The translations under genes and the position numbers were made by a program. DNA of 64,000 nucleotides from Symbiodinium natans. Its lineage: Eukaryota; Sar; Dinophyceae; Suessiales; Symbiodiniaceae. The notes under the pieces were generated by a model that was not told where the DNA came from, made no database searches, and was given only the letters and a program-made list of their open reading frames with translations. The stretch covers positions 1-64,000 of the forward strand of contig CAJNDS010002222.1 of the NCBI GenBank assembly GCA_905221605.1. The letters are read 5' to 3'. Of this stretch, positions 1 to 10,383 are shown one piece after another. Position 1 is the first letter of the stretch. Each line of letters begins with the position of its first letter.

Positions 1-160
1 CCCCCACTCTCCCCCTCCCCTCCCCCCTCCCCTCCCCCCCTCCCCTCCCCCCTCCTCCCCCTCCTCCCCAGAAAAGGGAAGGGGGGGAGGGTGGGGAAGT
101 GGGGTGAGTGAGGAGTGTGGAAGGGAATGGGGGGGAGCAGTGTGGGGGAGTGGGGGAAGG
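1..160. repeat. Pyrimidine block followed by purine block
   Basis: Bases 1-68 are almost pure C with scattered T. From about 70 to 160 the same strand is G-rich with some A. The two blocks form a strand-asymmetric low-complexity tract able to form triplex or hairpin structure. No coding signal is seen. Confidence 0.8.
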
Positions 161-405
161 TTGGGGCAGTTTCGGTAACGACGTGGCCACACTGCCCTGC
201 GGCATTTGCACCGCCTGCCACCTGACCCGAATGAGAGGCTGGTCTGTTTGTTTCTTGCGCTTGTTCGCTTGCTTTGTTTTCCTGGTGTGGCACGGCAGGC
301 CACTACCAGCGGAGTGACCGCTGTCTGAGGCCCATGCCTCGCAATCGGGTCACGATGCAGTTGCGAAACTCGCAACTCGCACAGTGGCGCAAAGTCACTG
401 CTGAG

Positions 406-567
406 GCCAAGGCAAAGGCTAAGGCCAAAGCAAAGTATTTTTTCCGGAGACCAAATCAAAGGGTTTGGGACACCGTCGCCCACCTGGGCCACCTGAGGCG
501 TTTGCCTCGGGAGGAGGATGAGGAGGAAGATCATCACGATCCGGACGCAAGGGGCTCCGGTGACTGA
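406..567 (+). CDS. Possible terminal exon, basic then acidic tail
   Basis: The frame is open after a GAG|G acceptor-like site at 405/406 and stops at TGA 565-567. It reads as alternating Ala-Lys (AKAKAKAKAK), a basic stretch (YFFRRPNQRVW), then a Glu/Asp-rich tail (REEDEEEDHHDPD). The composition is protein-like and unlike the telomeric ORFs. An AT-rich non-coding tail follows, as expected for a 3' UTR. Its product is unknown. The upstream exons would lie outside the window. A chance ORF cannot be excluded. Confidence 0.45.
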   Translation, partial: AKAKAKAKAKYFFRRPNQRVWDTVAHLGHLRRLPREEDEEEDHHDPDARGSGD

Positions 568-616
568 GTGATATATTCTTCATTTCCATCTGTTTATATA
601 AACATACATTGATGTG

Positions 617-648
<32 letters not shown>

Positions 649-880
649 AATACCTCCTCCCTCATTTTTCCATTCTTTTTAAGGCTGCTGTAGCGCCATT
701 TCAAGAGTTTTGCACGTGCATGTATTTTTTCTTCAAAAATCTAATCTTGGGATTCCAGACGTAGGTTGTGAGATGTTGTGTATTGTTGTGAACTATTATT
801 CATATACTAACATTGAGCAATTTGAAGTGCTTATTTTGTTTAAAGGCTGCTTAAGCTCCGTTTCACCTTTCAAGCCCTAA
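568..880. other. AT-rich tail or intergenic DNA
   Basis: There is no gene here. The stretch holds a TA microsatellite at about 598-650 and two copies of a short motif beginning AAGGCTGC (681 and 843). The first telomere-like heptamers of the window appear just after it. Confidence 0.6.
598..650. repeat. (TA)n microsatellite
   Basis: Alternating TA with a few C and G interruptions over about 50 bases. Confidence 0.85.
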
Positions 881-1050
881 ACCCTAAACTTTAAGCCCTA
901 CCTTAAACCCTAAAACTTAAACCCTAAACCCAAAACCTTCAACCCTAAACCCTACACTCTAAACACTAAACTTTAAACCCTAAAATCCTCAACCCTGAAC
1001 CCTGAACCTTAAACCCTAAACCTTAAACTCTAAATCCTAGCATATATATA
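880..1050 (-). repeat. Degenerate CCCTAAA array
   Basis: About 20 heptamer-like units are present. Many have one substitution or length change (CTTTAAA, CCTTAAA, CACTAAA). It is more decayed than the arrays beside exons further on. Confidence 0.8.
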
Positions 1051-2190
1051 TATACATACACATGTATTCATGTATTAACGCATCCTACCCCCAGGGACAA
1101 AGATCCCTTGCTCGTTTTTTTCTGCAAGTCGGCAAGCTGTGCCTTTACTGACATCTTTTTTTTCTAGCGTGCTTCCGAGACGAGGAGTGTGGGTTCATAG
1201 TTCCGTTTCGCAGTGCGGGGTTGTAGCTTGTTTTTATATGCTAGCTTTGGGGTTGGACGGGCGTAGAAGTGTTGAAGTAGATCTGCATTAATGGGTGTCC
1301 TTGCCTTACATCTCCTCGTCTCGGAAGCCGCTGCACGGCCATTATTTTAGGGGAGTTCGCAGTTCGAGTTGTTGGTAAAACCGTAGCTAAGGCAGCAGCT
1401 AACTGCATAATAAACGGAACTGTGTACTCCCCTACGAGACGGGCAGGGGGTTCCTCGGGCGGCACTTCGGTGCCCAGATGCTGCAGAGGAACCCCCTGTA
1501 CCGGGGCGTCGCGCGTAACCATGCTGGGTTGGTTTTAGTTTATAATTGAAATGGAAGACATGTGTAGCGGGTGGATTGATATTCGAATAGGCACTTGTCT
1601 TTAGTTGTTTGAAGGTTTAGGGTTAAATATACAGAGTCTTTGTTGCACTTTCACGGGGGTCGGGCCTTTTAATTAGCCCCACTGGGCTTTTTTTTGGTGT
1701 TTTAACTGGGTTTCTTTTAAGGCTGCCTTTGGTGGCGTTATTTTTTGAAGGCTGCTTTCAGTAGCGCCATTTAAGATCTTTTGTTGCCGAGCACCTAATA
1801 CCAGCATCCGTGGCTGTGGGGCTGGAGCCGGCTTGCACGTACCTTTCTTCTTGTCCGTTACGGCGACGCTGAAAATGATGCTCGGGCATTCTCAGGTAGG
1901 GAATGAGGGATTTTCCACGATTAAATTGTGAATGTATGGATTTGGAATTACAGATCACACATGGAGCAAACCCTCTACAATCGACTGATGATGTATAATA
2001 TATATTCTGCTATACCGAGATCTGGTATTTAATTCTGAAAGAAAGGATCCTGAACATCTCAGGGTCTGGAAGATTCTCTAAAGCCTTCAGGTCCTGAAGG
2101 GAGCTGACCGAATTTTGATAATTTTGCGATTGCTTAAATGCAAGTTGTGGTTCTGCTGAAGTGAACTGCTGTTGCTTTCCCCCACTATTT
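1050..2190. other. Unique-sequence spacer
   Basis: Apart from an isolated heptamer or two, this stretch lacks telomeric repeats. It contains the 17-bp inverted repeat, two copies of the AAGGCTGC motif (1719 and 1748) and T-rich tracts. No convincing exon was found. A 93-codon minus-strand frame at 1241-1522 has no recognisable domain. Confidence 0.5.
1171..1328. repeat. Perfect 17-bp inverted repeat pair
   Basis: The 17 bases at 1171-1187 are the exact reverse complement of 1312-1328, with a spacer of about 124 bases. The region has no telomeric repeats. A transcript could fold into a long hairpin. The function is unknown. Confidence 0.75.
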
Positions 2191-2639
2191 GGGGTTCCTA
2201 AACCCTAAACTCTAGGGTTTAGGGCTAAGGTTTAGGGTTTTGGCGTCCTGAACCCTAAACTCTAGGGTCAAGGTGTAGGGCTTTAGGGCCTTAAACCCTA
2301 AACTCTAGGGTTTAGGGTTAGGGTTTAGGGTTTAGGGTTTAGGGGCCCTAAAACCTAAACTCTAGCGTTTATGGCTAGGGTTTAGGGTTTTGGGGCCCTA
2401 AAAAAAACATTCTGGGGTCTGGGGTTCAGGGCCTGACGGGTTTTCCCAAACCCTTCAAGGCTTGAAGTGTCTTTCTAAACCCTTCAGGGCCTGAAGGGTT
2501 TCCCCAAACCCTTCAGGGCCTGATGTGATTTTTTAATACTGAAATCGATCAAGTTTATCATTCGGAGGGGTCCCGCACCTTGCAAGTTTATCATTCGGAG
2601 CGGCTCTGGGTCCCGAACCTTGCAAGTTTATCATTCGGA

Positions 2640-2756
2640 GGGGCCACCCTAAACCCTAAACTCTAAACCCTAGACCCTAAACCCTAAATCCTAAATCCTA
2701 AACCCTAAACCCTAAACCCTAAACCCTAAACCCTAAACCCTAAACCCTAAACCCCA
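2640..2756 (-). repeat. (CCCTAAA)n array upstream of an exon
   Basis: Mostly perfect heptamers on the C-rich strand, ending about 10 bases before the CAG acceptor of the exon at 2768. A matching TTTAGGG array begins at about 2841, after the exon. Confidence 0.95.
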
Positions 2757-2767
2757 CCACCCCTCAG

Positions 2768-2815
2768 GAGTTGGAGGCCCTGAGACTGCTTCAGCGGGCG
2801 ATACCCAAGCTGGGG
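2768..2815 (+). CDS. Locus A exon, unknown product
   Basis: A CAG|G acceptor and a GC donor bound 16 in-phase codons, ELEALRLLQRAIPKLG, an amphipathic-helix-like peptide. It sits between a C-rich array upstream and a G-rich array downstream, the arrangement seen at exons of the exchanger locus. I do not recognise the family. Confidence 0.6.
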
Positions 2816-3183
2816 GCCGCTGGCACTGCACTTCTTTGGGCTTAGGGTTTAGGGTTTACGGTTTAGGGTGTAGGGTGTAGGGTATAGGGTTCAGGGTTCA
2901 GGGTTTAGGGTTTGGGGTTTGGGCTTTAGGGTTCAGGGTTTGGGGTAAGGGTTTCGGGTTTGGGGTTGAGGGTTGAGGGTTTAGGGTTTAGGGCGTAGGG
3001 AGGGTGTACGGTGTTTGGGCTTAGGTTTACAGGGTTGTATAAGGTTTGCAACGTCGATTCTGGGGGTTGATCGGCTTCGGCTTCGGCTTGCGGGTTTGTC
3101 GGCTCTCAGTGTTTTTTTTTCCGGCCTGGGGCTCATGAGCAGGCTCAGGTTGTGCCCGATAAACTCGAAACCCTAGACCCTAG

Positions 3184-3278
3184 ACCCTAAACCCTAAACC
3201 CTAAACCCTAAACCCTAAACCCTAAACCCTAAACCCTAAACCCTAAACCCTAAACCCTAAACCCTAAACCCTAAACCT
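3184..3278 (-). repeat. (CCCTAAA)n array
   Basis: About 13 near-perfect units lie upstream of the exon at 3374. Confidence 0.97.
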
Positions 3279-3373
3279 TTGCCTATCCCGAACGCCCAAG
3301 CCCTAAACCGCGCCTCGAACTTGCCGCGCCAGGGCGCTGAGCCGACCCTCCCGGCGCCTTCACCTTGGCGGAG

Positions 3374-3412
3374 GCCCAACGCTTCGCAAGAGTCATCGGG
3401 TCACAAATTCTT
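3374..3412 (+). CDS. Locus A exon, unknown product
   Basis: A GAG|G acceptor and a CTT|GC donor bound 13 codons, AQRFARVIGSQIL, phase 0 at both ends and so compatible with the preceding exon. The peptide looks helical. The product is unknown. Confidence 0.55.
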
Positions 3413-3425
3413 GCTTAGCGGGGCT

Positions 3426-3540
3426 AGGGTTTAGGGTTTAGGGTTGAGGGTTTAGGGTTTAGGGTTTAGGGTTTAGGGTTTAGGGCTTAGGGTTTAGGGT
3501 TTAGGGTTTAAGGTTTAGGGTTTAGGGTTTAGGGGTTGGG
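3426..3540 (+). repeat. (TTTAGGG)n array
   Basis: About 14 units on the G-rich strand begin just downstream of the exon ending at 3412. Confidence 0.97.
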
Positions 3541-3758
3541 GGTACGGCTTTTGGGGCGCCCCTAAACCCTAGGCGCTAAACCCTGAAATCGAACCTTAAG
3601 CCCTAAACCCTACACCCAAAACCCCAAACCCTAAACCCCAAACCCCAAACCCTAAACCCTGAACCCTACCTCTTTCACCAGAGTCCCCGAAACCCGAAAC
3701 CCTACGCCTCTCGAGGTACTGCGCAGCAGTCGTTCGCAGCTTCACGCCGCGACTTCAG

Positions 3759-3787
3759 GTCGGAGCTGCAGATCTTTTGCCGTGCTT
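3759..3787 (+). CDS. Locus A exon, unknown product
   Basis: A TTCAG|G acceptor and a canonical GTAAGAG donor bound the peptide VGAADLLPC, phase 0 to 2. The upstream bases from about 3727 are also open in another frame, so the start is uncertain. Confidence 0.45.
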
Positions 3788-4317
3788 GTAAGAGTCTTTA
3801 GACATTTGAGAGTTTTGGGTTTAGGGCTTAGGGGTCTCAGGAATTAGGGTTTCGGGTTTAGGGTTTAGGGGTCTCAGGAATGAGGGTTTAGGGTTTAGGG
3901 TTTGGGGCTCTCAGAAATGAGGGTTTCGGGTTTAGGGTTTCGGGTTTGGGGGGTCTCAGGAATGAGGGTTTCGAGTTTAGGGTTTAGGGGTCTCAGGAAT
4001 GAGGGTTTAGGGTTTGGGGTTGAGGTTTTAGAGTTTAGGTTTGGGGTCTCAGAAATGAGGGTCTATTGGGCTCTAGATCGAGGGTTTGGGTTTCAGGGAC
4101 GCGAGGGTTCAAGGGTGCGGGTCTAGGGTTGAAGGGTTTCGGGGCTTAGGTTTTAGGGTTTAGGGTTTAGGGTTTAGGGTTTGGGGTTTGGGGGTTTAGG
4201 GTCTTAGGGTCTAGGGTGAGGTTGGCTTCGCAGCAAGCGCGTATCGCGAAGCCGACCCGACTCCGAGCCCGAGAACCTTAGAGAAGTTCCCTGAGCCGTA
4301 GACCTTGAAGAATGAAG

Positions 4318-4392
4318 CGGTTTAGGGTTTAGGGTTTAGGGTTTAGGGTTTAGGGTTTAGGGTTTAGGGTTTAGGGGTTAGGGTTTAGGTTC
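4318..4392 (+). repeat. (TTTAGGG)n array
   Basis: About nine tandem units. A second array of similar size follows at 4500-4556. Confidence 0.96.
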
Positions 4393-4443
4393 AGAGTTTA
4401 TGGTTTTGCTTGTAACCGAGCCGGTGCCAAGCCTCCGTCCCAG

Positions 4444-4467
4444 GTGGCCTTCCACCGAGCGCTGGAG
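4444..4467 (+). CDS. Locus A microexon, unknown product
   Basis: A CCCAG|G acceptor and a GGAG|GC donor enclose 24 bases, read as VAFHRALE. The splice pattern matches the exchanger exons. The peptide is too short for family assignment and the frame is not fixed. Confidence 0.4.
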
Positions 4468-4679
4468 GCCTCAGAAGGATGAAAGGGTTCTTAAGGGAGG
4501 GTTTAGGGTTTAGGGTTTAGGGTTTAGGGTTTAGGGTTTAGGGTTTAGGGTTTAGGGGTATGGAACCCAAGGTTCCCGAATGCTCCGCACTACTCCCTCA
4601 GGCCCCCTAAGCTTCCCAAGTTTTCTGGGTTCCCTGCATGAAGCCCTCTCCCGTAAGAACCCTATAAAAGAGCACCCAA

Positions 4680-4755
4680 CCCTAAACCCTAAACCCTAAA
4701 CCCTAAACCCTAAACCCTAAACCCTAAACCCTAAACCCTAAACCCTAAACCCTAG
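4680..4755 (-). repeat. (CCCTAAA)n array
   Basis: About ten perfect units upstream of the candidate exon at 4870. Confidence 0.96.
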
Positions 4756-4869
4756 ACCGGTTGCATGTTCGGGTTTTGGGGGTTTGGGGGTTCCAGATTT
4801 GGGGTTTAGGGGTTTGGGGCTTTGGGGTTTAAGGGTTCAGGGATTTGAAGCAAGTTTGTTTTGTATGAG

Positions 4870-4890
4870 GCTGCCTTCATCAGGCTCCTT
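4870..4890 (+). CDS. Locus A microexon, unknown product
   Basis: A T-rich stretch and GAG|G acceptor precede 21 bases (AAFIRLL). A canonical GTGAGTATT donor follows. The open frame extends further upstream (KFVLYE), so the exon may be longer. Confidence 0.45.
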
Positions 4891-5779
4891 GTGAGTATTC
4901 GTCAGAGTGTGTGGATGATCTGTTCCGTTTTTTGGGAATGCCAGTGGAGACCCTCTGCCATGCTGGATATTCAGCCGTCAGCCTGCATTGGGGAGCTTTT
5001 CGGGTTGCCCTAAACCCTAAACCCTAAACCCTAAACCCTCAGGTGCTTAGGGGCTTATAGGTTTAGGTGTTCGCCTCTGCACTGCCGGCGCGTCGAACCC
5101 GGCCCCAAAGTCTGAACCCAAACCCTTGAACCATGAAGCTGGTTTTAGGGTTTAGGTTTTAGAGTTTAGGGTTTAGGGTTTAGGGTTTAGGGCTTAGGGC
5201 TTAGGGCTTAGGGTTTATAAGTGAACCTTGAACCAAAAAAAGGGGAAAAGGTACCACTGGGCTTAGAGTTTAGGGTTTAGGGTTGAGGGTTACAGCAACC
5301 CGAAACCATTGAATCCCTAAACCCAAAAACCCTTCTATCCCTCGACCTCACCCACCACTGAGCCCAAAACCCCAAAACCCTTGAACCGTGAAGCGCGCCC
5401 GATTTTATTTTGAGTTTGGGGAATTCCCAACTATACCCCGAGCCCGAAACCCTAAACCCTAAACCCTAAACCCCAAACCCTAAACCCCAAACCCTAAACC
5501 CTAAACCCCAAACCCTAAACCCTAAACCCAACTGACGAACGACCAGCTGCACCCCAAACTCACCGAACTCCGGGTCAAGCCTCGCAGTACCTTCATCACG
5601 AAATCCTGAGGTGCTGTAGAGTTAGGGTTTAGGGCTTAGGGCTTAGGGTTTAGGGTTTAGGGTTTAGGGTTTAGGGTTTAGGGTTTAGGGTGTTTGGCAT
5701 CCCCAAAGTTCCTAGGCCCTCAAAAACCCCTGAATCCGAAGCCCCCAAACCCTTCGCCCAAACGCTCTTGCACCTCTAC

Positions 5780-5898
5780 AGGGTGGGGCCCCCTAGTTAT
5801 AAGTAGAGTTATAAGGGCCCTAAATTGGGTTATAAGGACCCTAAGTTAGGTTATAAGTCCCTTAACTACAGTTAGTATAGTAAGGGGGCCCCACCCTG
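5780..5898. mobile_element. MITE-like element with 16-bp perfect TIRs
   Basis: The terminal 16 bases (start CAGGGTGGGG, end CCCCACCCTG) are perfect inverted repeats. The element is 119 bp and flanked by TA on both sides, as for TA-targeting DNA transposons. Inside are three degenerate copies of a unit starting GTTATAAG. There is no transposase. Confidence 0.8.
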
Positions 5899-5944
5899 TA
5901 AGCCCATAAACACCCAAGACCCTTACATTTTGGCATGCTCGGCA

Positions 5945-6017
5945 TGTTCCCCCTTTGTCTATCAGTCCTTCATAGGGACTATCACACCCTACTGCAATCC
6001 TCATGAAGGACTGCTAG
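5945..6017. mobile_element. GGGATGTTCCCC-family inverted repeat, degenerate
   Basis: The arms carry GTTCCCCCTT and AAGGGGACCATCCC, with AGTCCTTCAT and its complement inside. This resembles the better-preserved copies at 34204, 35386 and 45784. Confidence 0.6.
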
Positions 6018-6059
6018 CCTAAGGGGACCATCCCAACCCAAACCCTAAACCCTATACCC

Positions 6060-6215
6060 TAAACCCGAAGCCCTAAACCCTAAACCCTAAACCCTAAACC
6101 CTAAACCCTAAACCCTAAACCCTAAACCCTAAACCCTAAACCCTAAACCCTAAGCCCTAAGCCCTAAGCCCTAACCCCTAAGCCCTAAGCCCTAAGCCCT
6201 AAGCCCTGTGCCCTA
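6060..6215 (-). repeat. (CCCTAAA)n array grading into (CCCTAAG)n
   Basis: About 12 perfect CCCTAAA units are followed by seven or more CCCTAAG units. A single-base variant has therefore been amplified as a block. Confidence 0.95.
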
Positions 6216-6233
6216 AACCTCTCAGTGCGGCAG

Positions 6234-6257
6234 GCCAAGATGATTGCCGCCCTGTCA
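6234..6257 (+). CDS. Locus A microexon, unknown product
   Basis: A GGCAG|G acceptor and a TCA|GC donor enclose eight codons, AKMIAALS. The splice signals fit the locus pattern. The identity is unknown. Confidence 0.45.
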
Positions 6258-6555
6258 GCCGCTGACTAGCGCTTTCGGGTCAGAAAACAAAAAGGGGAGC
6301 CTCTGGCCGACTTCTGCCCGTCAACCGGGTTTAGTGTTCAGGGCTTAGAGTTCAGGGTTAAGGGGTTTAGGGGGGGGTTTAGGGGTTCAGGGCTCAGGGC
6401 TTAGGGTTCAGGGCTTACGGGGCTTATAGAGTTGAGGGTCAAGGGTTCAGGGTCGACATGAGCTTGGCGCTCGCTGCCAAAGTTTCGCAGCCTCCTCTGC
6501 GCACTGCGACCGTGAGTGCAGAAGCAGAGCAGGCGTGGACCCAATGAGTCATCCT

Positions 6556-6672
6556 TGGTGGCCCAGTGGTACCCTTTTTCCCGTTCTTTTGGGGGGTTCA
6601 TGGTTCCCTTGTAAAGTAAGCAACCCAAAAAAAGGGTACCCTTATGATAGTATGGTTCCTGGGCTACGAAGC
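6556..6672. mobile_element. CCCAGTGGTACCC-family inverted-repeat element
   Basis: The left end carries GCCCAGTGGTACCCTTTTT. Inner arms carry AAAAAGGGTACCC and the right end CCTGGGCTAC. Related copies lie at 37110, 41608 and 52703, and a single arm at about 5235. It is about 115 bp and non-coding. Confidence 0.7.
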
Positions 6673-7444
6673 ATCTTAACAAACACAGATCTCAGCCATC
6701 ACCAAAAGCCTAAACTCCAACTCCAAGGCCCGTTTGCCCAAACCGCCCACAACCCTCAGCCCTAACTGCAAATCTGTGTCATCTCCAAGATTTCGAACCC
6801 CCGAGCCCTAAGCCCTAACCCTAAACCCTAGACCCTAAACCCTACGTACACCCTCAACCTTAACCCTAAACCCTAAACCCCTAAGCTCAGCCCCATTCCT
6901 CGTTGCCGCAGCCATACGTGGCTGGGCACCCCTCGCGGTCATTTCCCGCTGCCGAGGGTGGGAGGTGCTTCGGCCATCCAAATGGGGCGTTAATCCGTAA
7001 GCCCTAAACCCGAAACCCTAAACCAGAAACCCGAAACCCGAAACCCTAGCTTTCGTTGTCCTCGGCTTTGCCCCTCTCAAGTAGTATGATGCTCGTGCTG
7101 CGGTTTCGGACCTCATTGATTCCGTTTCGTCCAGCCACCCATGCTGCAGAAGTACTGTACAGCTGCATGTAAGTTGCAGCAAAGGCCTCACCCTAAACCC
7201 TAAACCCCAAACCCTAAACCCGCTGTAGTGCTGCCCTAGACCAAGTCGCGGGCCTACTCCCGAAACCCCAAAACAGCAGTCTTGGCTCCCGCTCCCAGAC
7301 CTCCCTGCAGCGGCCAAAAGGAATAGGGTTTATGGTTTTAGGGTTGAGGGTGTAGGGTTGGTGGGTTTAGGTTTAGGATATCGTATACGATCGGCCATAG
7401 ACAACTCCAGATCATGCATGATGTAGTATTCTAGAGAGTGTCTT

Positions 7445-7930
7445 TTATGGTTCTTTGTGTGTAGGACTCATCCAGGGAGGTTCCAGGCTCGCCAGTCCTA
7501 AACCCTCAACCCTCCTAGACCGCAAGCCCTTGAAGCCCCAAGCCCCAAACCTTTCCACCCCCTTCACAACAGCAATGGCACGGTACACTTCGGCGTCCAA
7601 GGGGGTACCAAGACGAACGGCCAAACGGCCCCCACACACCCCAAGCCGGGGAGGGGAATAGCTCCTAAACTCAACTGCCAGAGCTGAGCCTCGGTTCGTG
7701 GTGCGGATGCAACTGGAAGCGGGAAAAGTCCAACGGAAGCCGGGTCATGCTGATTGCGAGCACGGGCACTTGCCCACAGGCATCTCAGGACAAACGTGCT
7801 CAGCATGTGAAGGCAATGGGGCGGGGTTGCCCTCTTGGGACTGGCTGCAGGGAAATCGCGAGTGCCAACAAGGCGTACAGCACACTGACAGGCGCTGCGC
7901 GTCAGGAGCGGGGTACTTCAAGTTTGTAAA
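7445..7930. other. Unique stretch with several overlapping open frames
   Basis: Nearly 500 bases carry no telomeric array. Three plus-strand frames and one minus-strand frame stay open over 60-80 codons. One plus frame (7698-7943) is Cys-rich. I cannot choose between them and recognise no domain. It may hold one or more exons of locus A. Confidence 0.35.
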
Positions 7931-8270
7931 CCCCAAACCCTAAACCCAAAAACCCTAAACCCTAAACCCTAAGCCCTAAACCCTAAACCCTAAACCCTAA
8001 ACCCTAAACCCTAAACCCAAATCTTGAACCCTAAGCCCTAAACCCTACAATCCCCACCGGATGCCGGAAGTCGGAGTTGGGGTCCTTAAGCTCGGGTGAA
8101 ATTTGCGGTCGCGTAAGGACCTGTACTCCCCCGTTTTGGGTTTAGGGTTTAGGGTTTAGGGTTTAGGGTTTAGGGTTTAGGGTTTAGGGTTTTAAATCCC
8201 CCCTTCCATCAAGGGATTCAGACTCGTACCCATATGGTTGTACCCCTAGAGCTTCTCCTAATATGGCCCT

Positions 8271-8372
8271 TCCGTCATTTGGGGTACCTTATTGGGGTCC
8301 TTATTTTAAGGGGATCCTATTATTTGTGGGGTCTATTTTAAGGTCCCCTATTTTCGTAAACTCCATATTCCT
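8271..8372. mobile_element. Short dispersed element, uninterrupted copy
   Basis: Shares a run of landmarks (GGGGTACCTTATTGGGGTCC, GGGGTCTAT, TTTTCGTAAAC) with copies at 19388, 27578 and 43958. This copy has no telomeric insertion and so serves as a reference for the interrupted ones. Confidence 0.6.
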
Positions 8373-9380
8373 TTCGGGATCAACCCCAAACCCTGAACCC
8401 TAAACCCTAAACCCTGAACCCTGAACCCTAAATCCAGAGGGTCCCCAAGCCCAAGGGTACAACCGTAGAGCCCCTGATTTAAACCCGGATTTCAAAGAAG
8501 GCGCCTAAACCCAAAACCCTAAACCCTAAACATCAAACCCTAAACCCTAAACGCCTGATCCTGAAGCCGAGGCTCGCGATGGGCTGCATAGGCAGCACCA
8601 ATGTGTGCAGACGCTGTGCTGCACAAGGAATTCCTGGGGTTTAGGGTGGTTTAGGGTTTAGGGTTTAGGGTTTAGGGTTTAGGGCTCACCCTAGGCTCTA
8701 TAAACCCTGAAGCCTTTATCAACCCTCAACCTGAATCCCAAACACCAAAGCCCGCAACCCTGGACGCCTGAAATCGGATGGGGGTGTGGCAGTAGGCTCC
8801 GCTTCTGTACAGCGGTCCTCAAACGGTTTAGGGTTTAGGCTTTCATAAGGGTTTAGGGTGTAGGGTGTAGGGTTTAGGGTTTAGTGTTTCGGGTTTAGGG
8901 TTTAGGATTTAGGGGCTCATGTCTTTGGGGTTTGGGACTTGTGGGCCTGTCAGCCATGAGAGTATGGGGGCTTCTCTTTCTGGCGCTTGAGGCATTCAGG
9001 GTTGAGTTTAGGGTCCTTATACCAAGAAGCCAATATCCCCTGCTCCTATTGGTTGAGTGCCTCTGAGTAGGGTCGTGGGGAGGGGGACGTTCGTTTTCCT
9101 GAGCCCTATGGCCCTATGGACCCTAAGCCCTAAACCTTACACCCTAAACCCTAAGCCCTAAACCCTAAGAAGTATCAGCTGCAAAGTAGTACCTCTGACC
9201 CAGCCTCGGCCCCTTCTCCACCACCCGGGCCGGCTCAGGTAAGTTTGAATCACCCACGCTGAATGCAGAGGCCCGCAGCCTGAGGGTTTCTAAAACCCTA
9301 AACCCTAAACCCTAAACCCTAAATAAGAACCCTTCAAAACCCTCCAAGATGTTATCATCCCCTCTAAAGTTTCAAGCGAG

Positions 9381-9413
9381 GCCATCTCAGTCCTCATGAC
9401 CAAGGGTTCAGTG
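9381..9413 (+). CDS. Locus A exon, unknown product
   Basis: A GCGAG|G acceptor and a GTG|GC donor bound 11 codons, AISVLMTKGSV. The frame is open well upstream. The family is unknown. Confidence 0.4.
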
Positions 9414-10120
9414 GCTTGCTGGTGGGTGGCTTAGGTCCTATCCTGGTAGTAGAGTAGGTAACCTTTTTAACCGTTTTGGGGTAATATAATCCCCTTGTAG
9501 TCCCGAAGGTGAACCTGTAGTGGACAACTAAGCCTAAAGAACCCTTATAATAAAGCCCCTTAAACCCTGAACCCTAATCCCTAAACCCTAAACCCTAAGC
9601 TATAGGGTGGAACCCCGGGAGCTTCACGCCCCAAAGCCTTGCAGGTTGGGTCACAGGTCTTCAGTTCCGTAGCTTCGAACCGTCAGCCCAAATCTTAAGA
9701 TTAAGCGCCTGGGCCGGCCCTTGGGAAATATCAGTCGTTTCTTGTTTTTTGTGATTTAGTTGTTCGGTTTTTTTGGTGTCCAGGAGCATCATGTTTAGGA
9801 GCATAATATTTCGTTGGGTTTAGGGTTTAGGGTACACGACACTTTCACATCCCTGCGCCCCCGAACTATCAACAAATGCCCCGAAGGCCTCAAGACTCCT
9901 GCGCAGCCACACGGCCCGGCAAAATTGACTGTAAGCAGGGGGTAGGCTTTAGGCTTTAGGCTTTAGGGTTTAGGGTTTAGGGTTTAGGGTTTAGGGTTTA
10001 GGGTTGCCCCGACTCAAGCGCGTCCAACGTCAAACGCTTCCCCCCGACCCCAACCCTGAAGCGACCCAGTCAGCAACTGCAGGCAGACACTGTGCCCAGG
10101 GTGGCAGTGGAGCAAGTGGG

Positions 10121-10383
10121 GTTAAGGATGTAAGGGTTTAAGGGTTCTACAAGGGCTTTAAGGGTTTCAAGGGTTTTAAGGATGTAAGGGTTAAAGGGTT
10201 CCATAAGGGCTTTAAGGGCTTCAAGGGTTGAAGGATGTAAGGGTTTAAGGGTTCTAAGGGCTTTAAGGGCTTTAAGGGGTTTAAGGGTTTTAAGCGCTTT
10301 ATGGGTTTTAAGGGCTTTAAGGGTTTTAAGGGTTTTAAGGGTTTAAGGGTTTTAAGGGTTTTGAGGGTTTTCAGGGTTTTCAG
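10121..10383 (+). repeat. Degenerate AAGGGTTTTA-type tandem repeat
   Basis: About 25 units of 9-12 bases based on AAGGGTTTTA with variable T-run length and interruptions. It appears derived from, but distinct from, TTTAGGG. Confidence 0.8.

Noticed and set aside
1241-1522. 93-codon minus-strand ORF
   Set aside because: No recognisable domain, it overlaps one arm of an inverted repeat, and all supported genes are on the plus strand.
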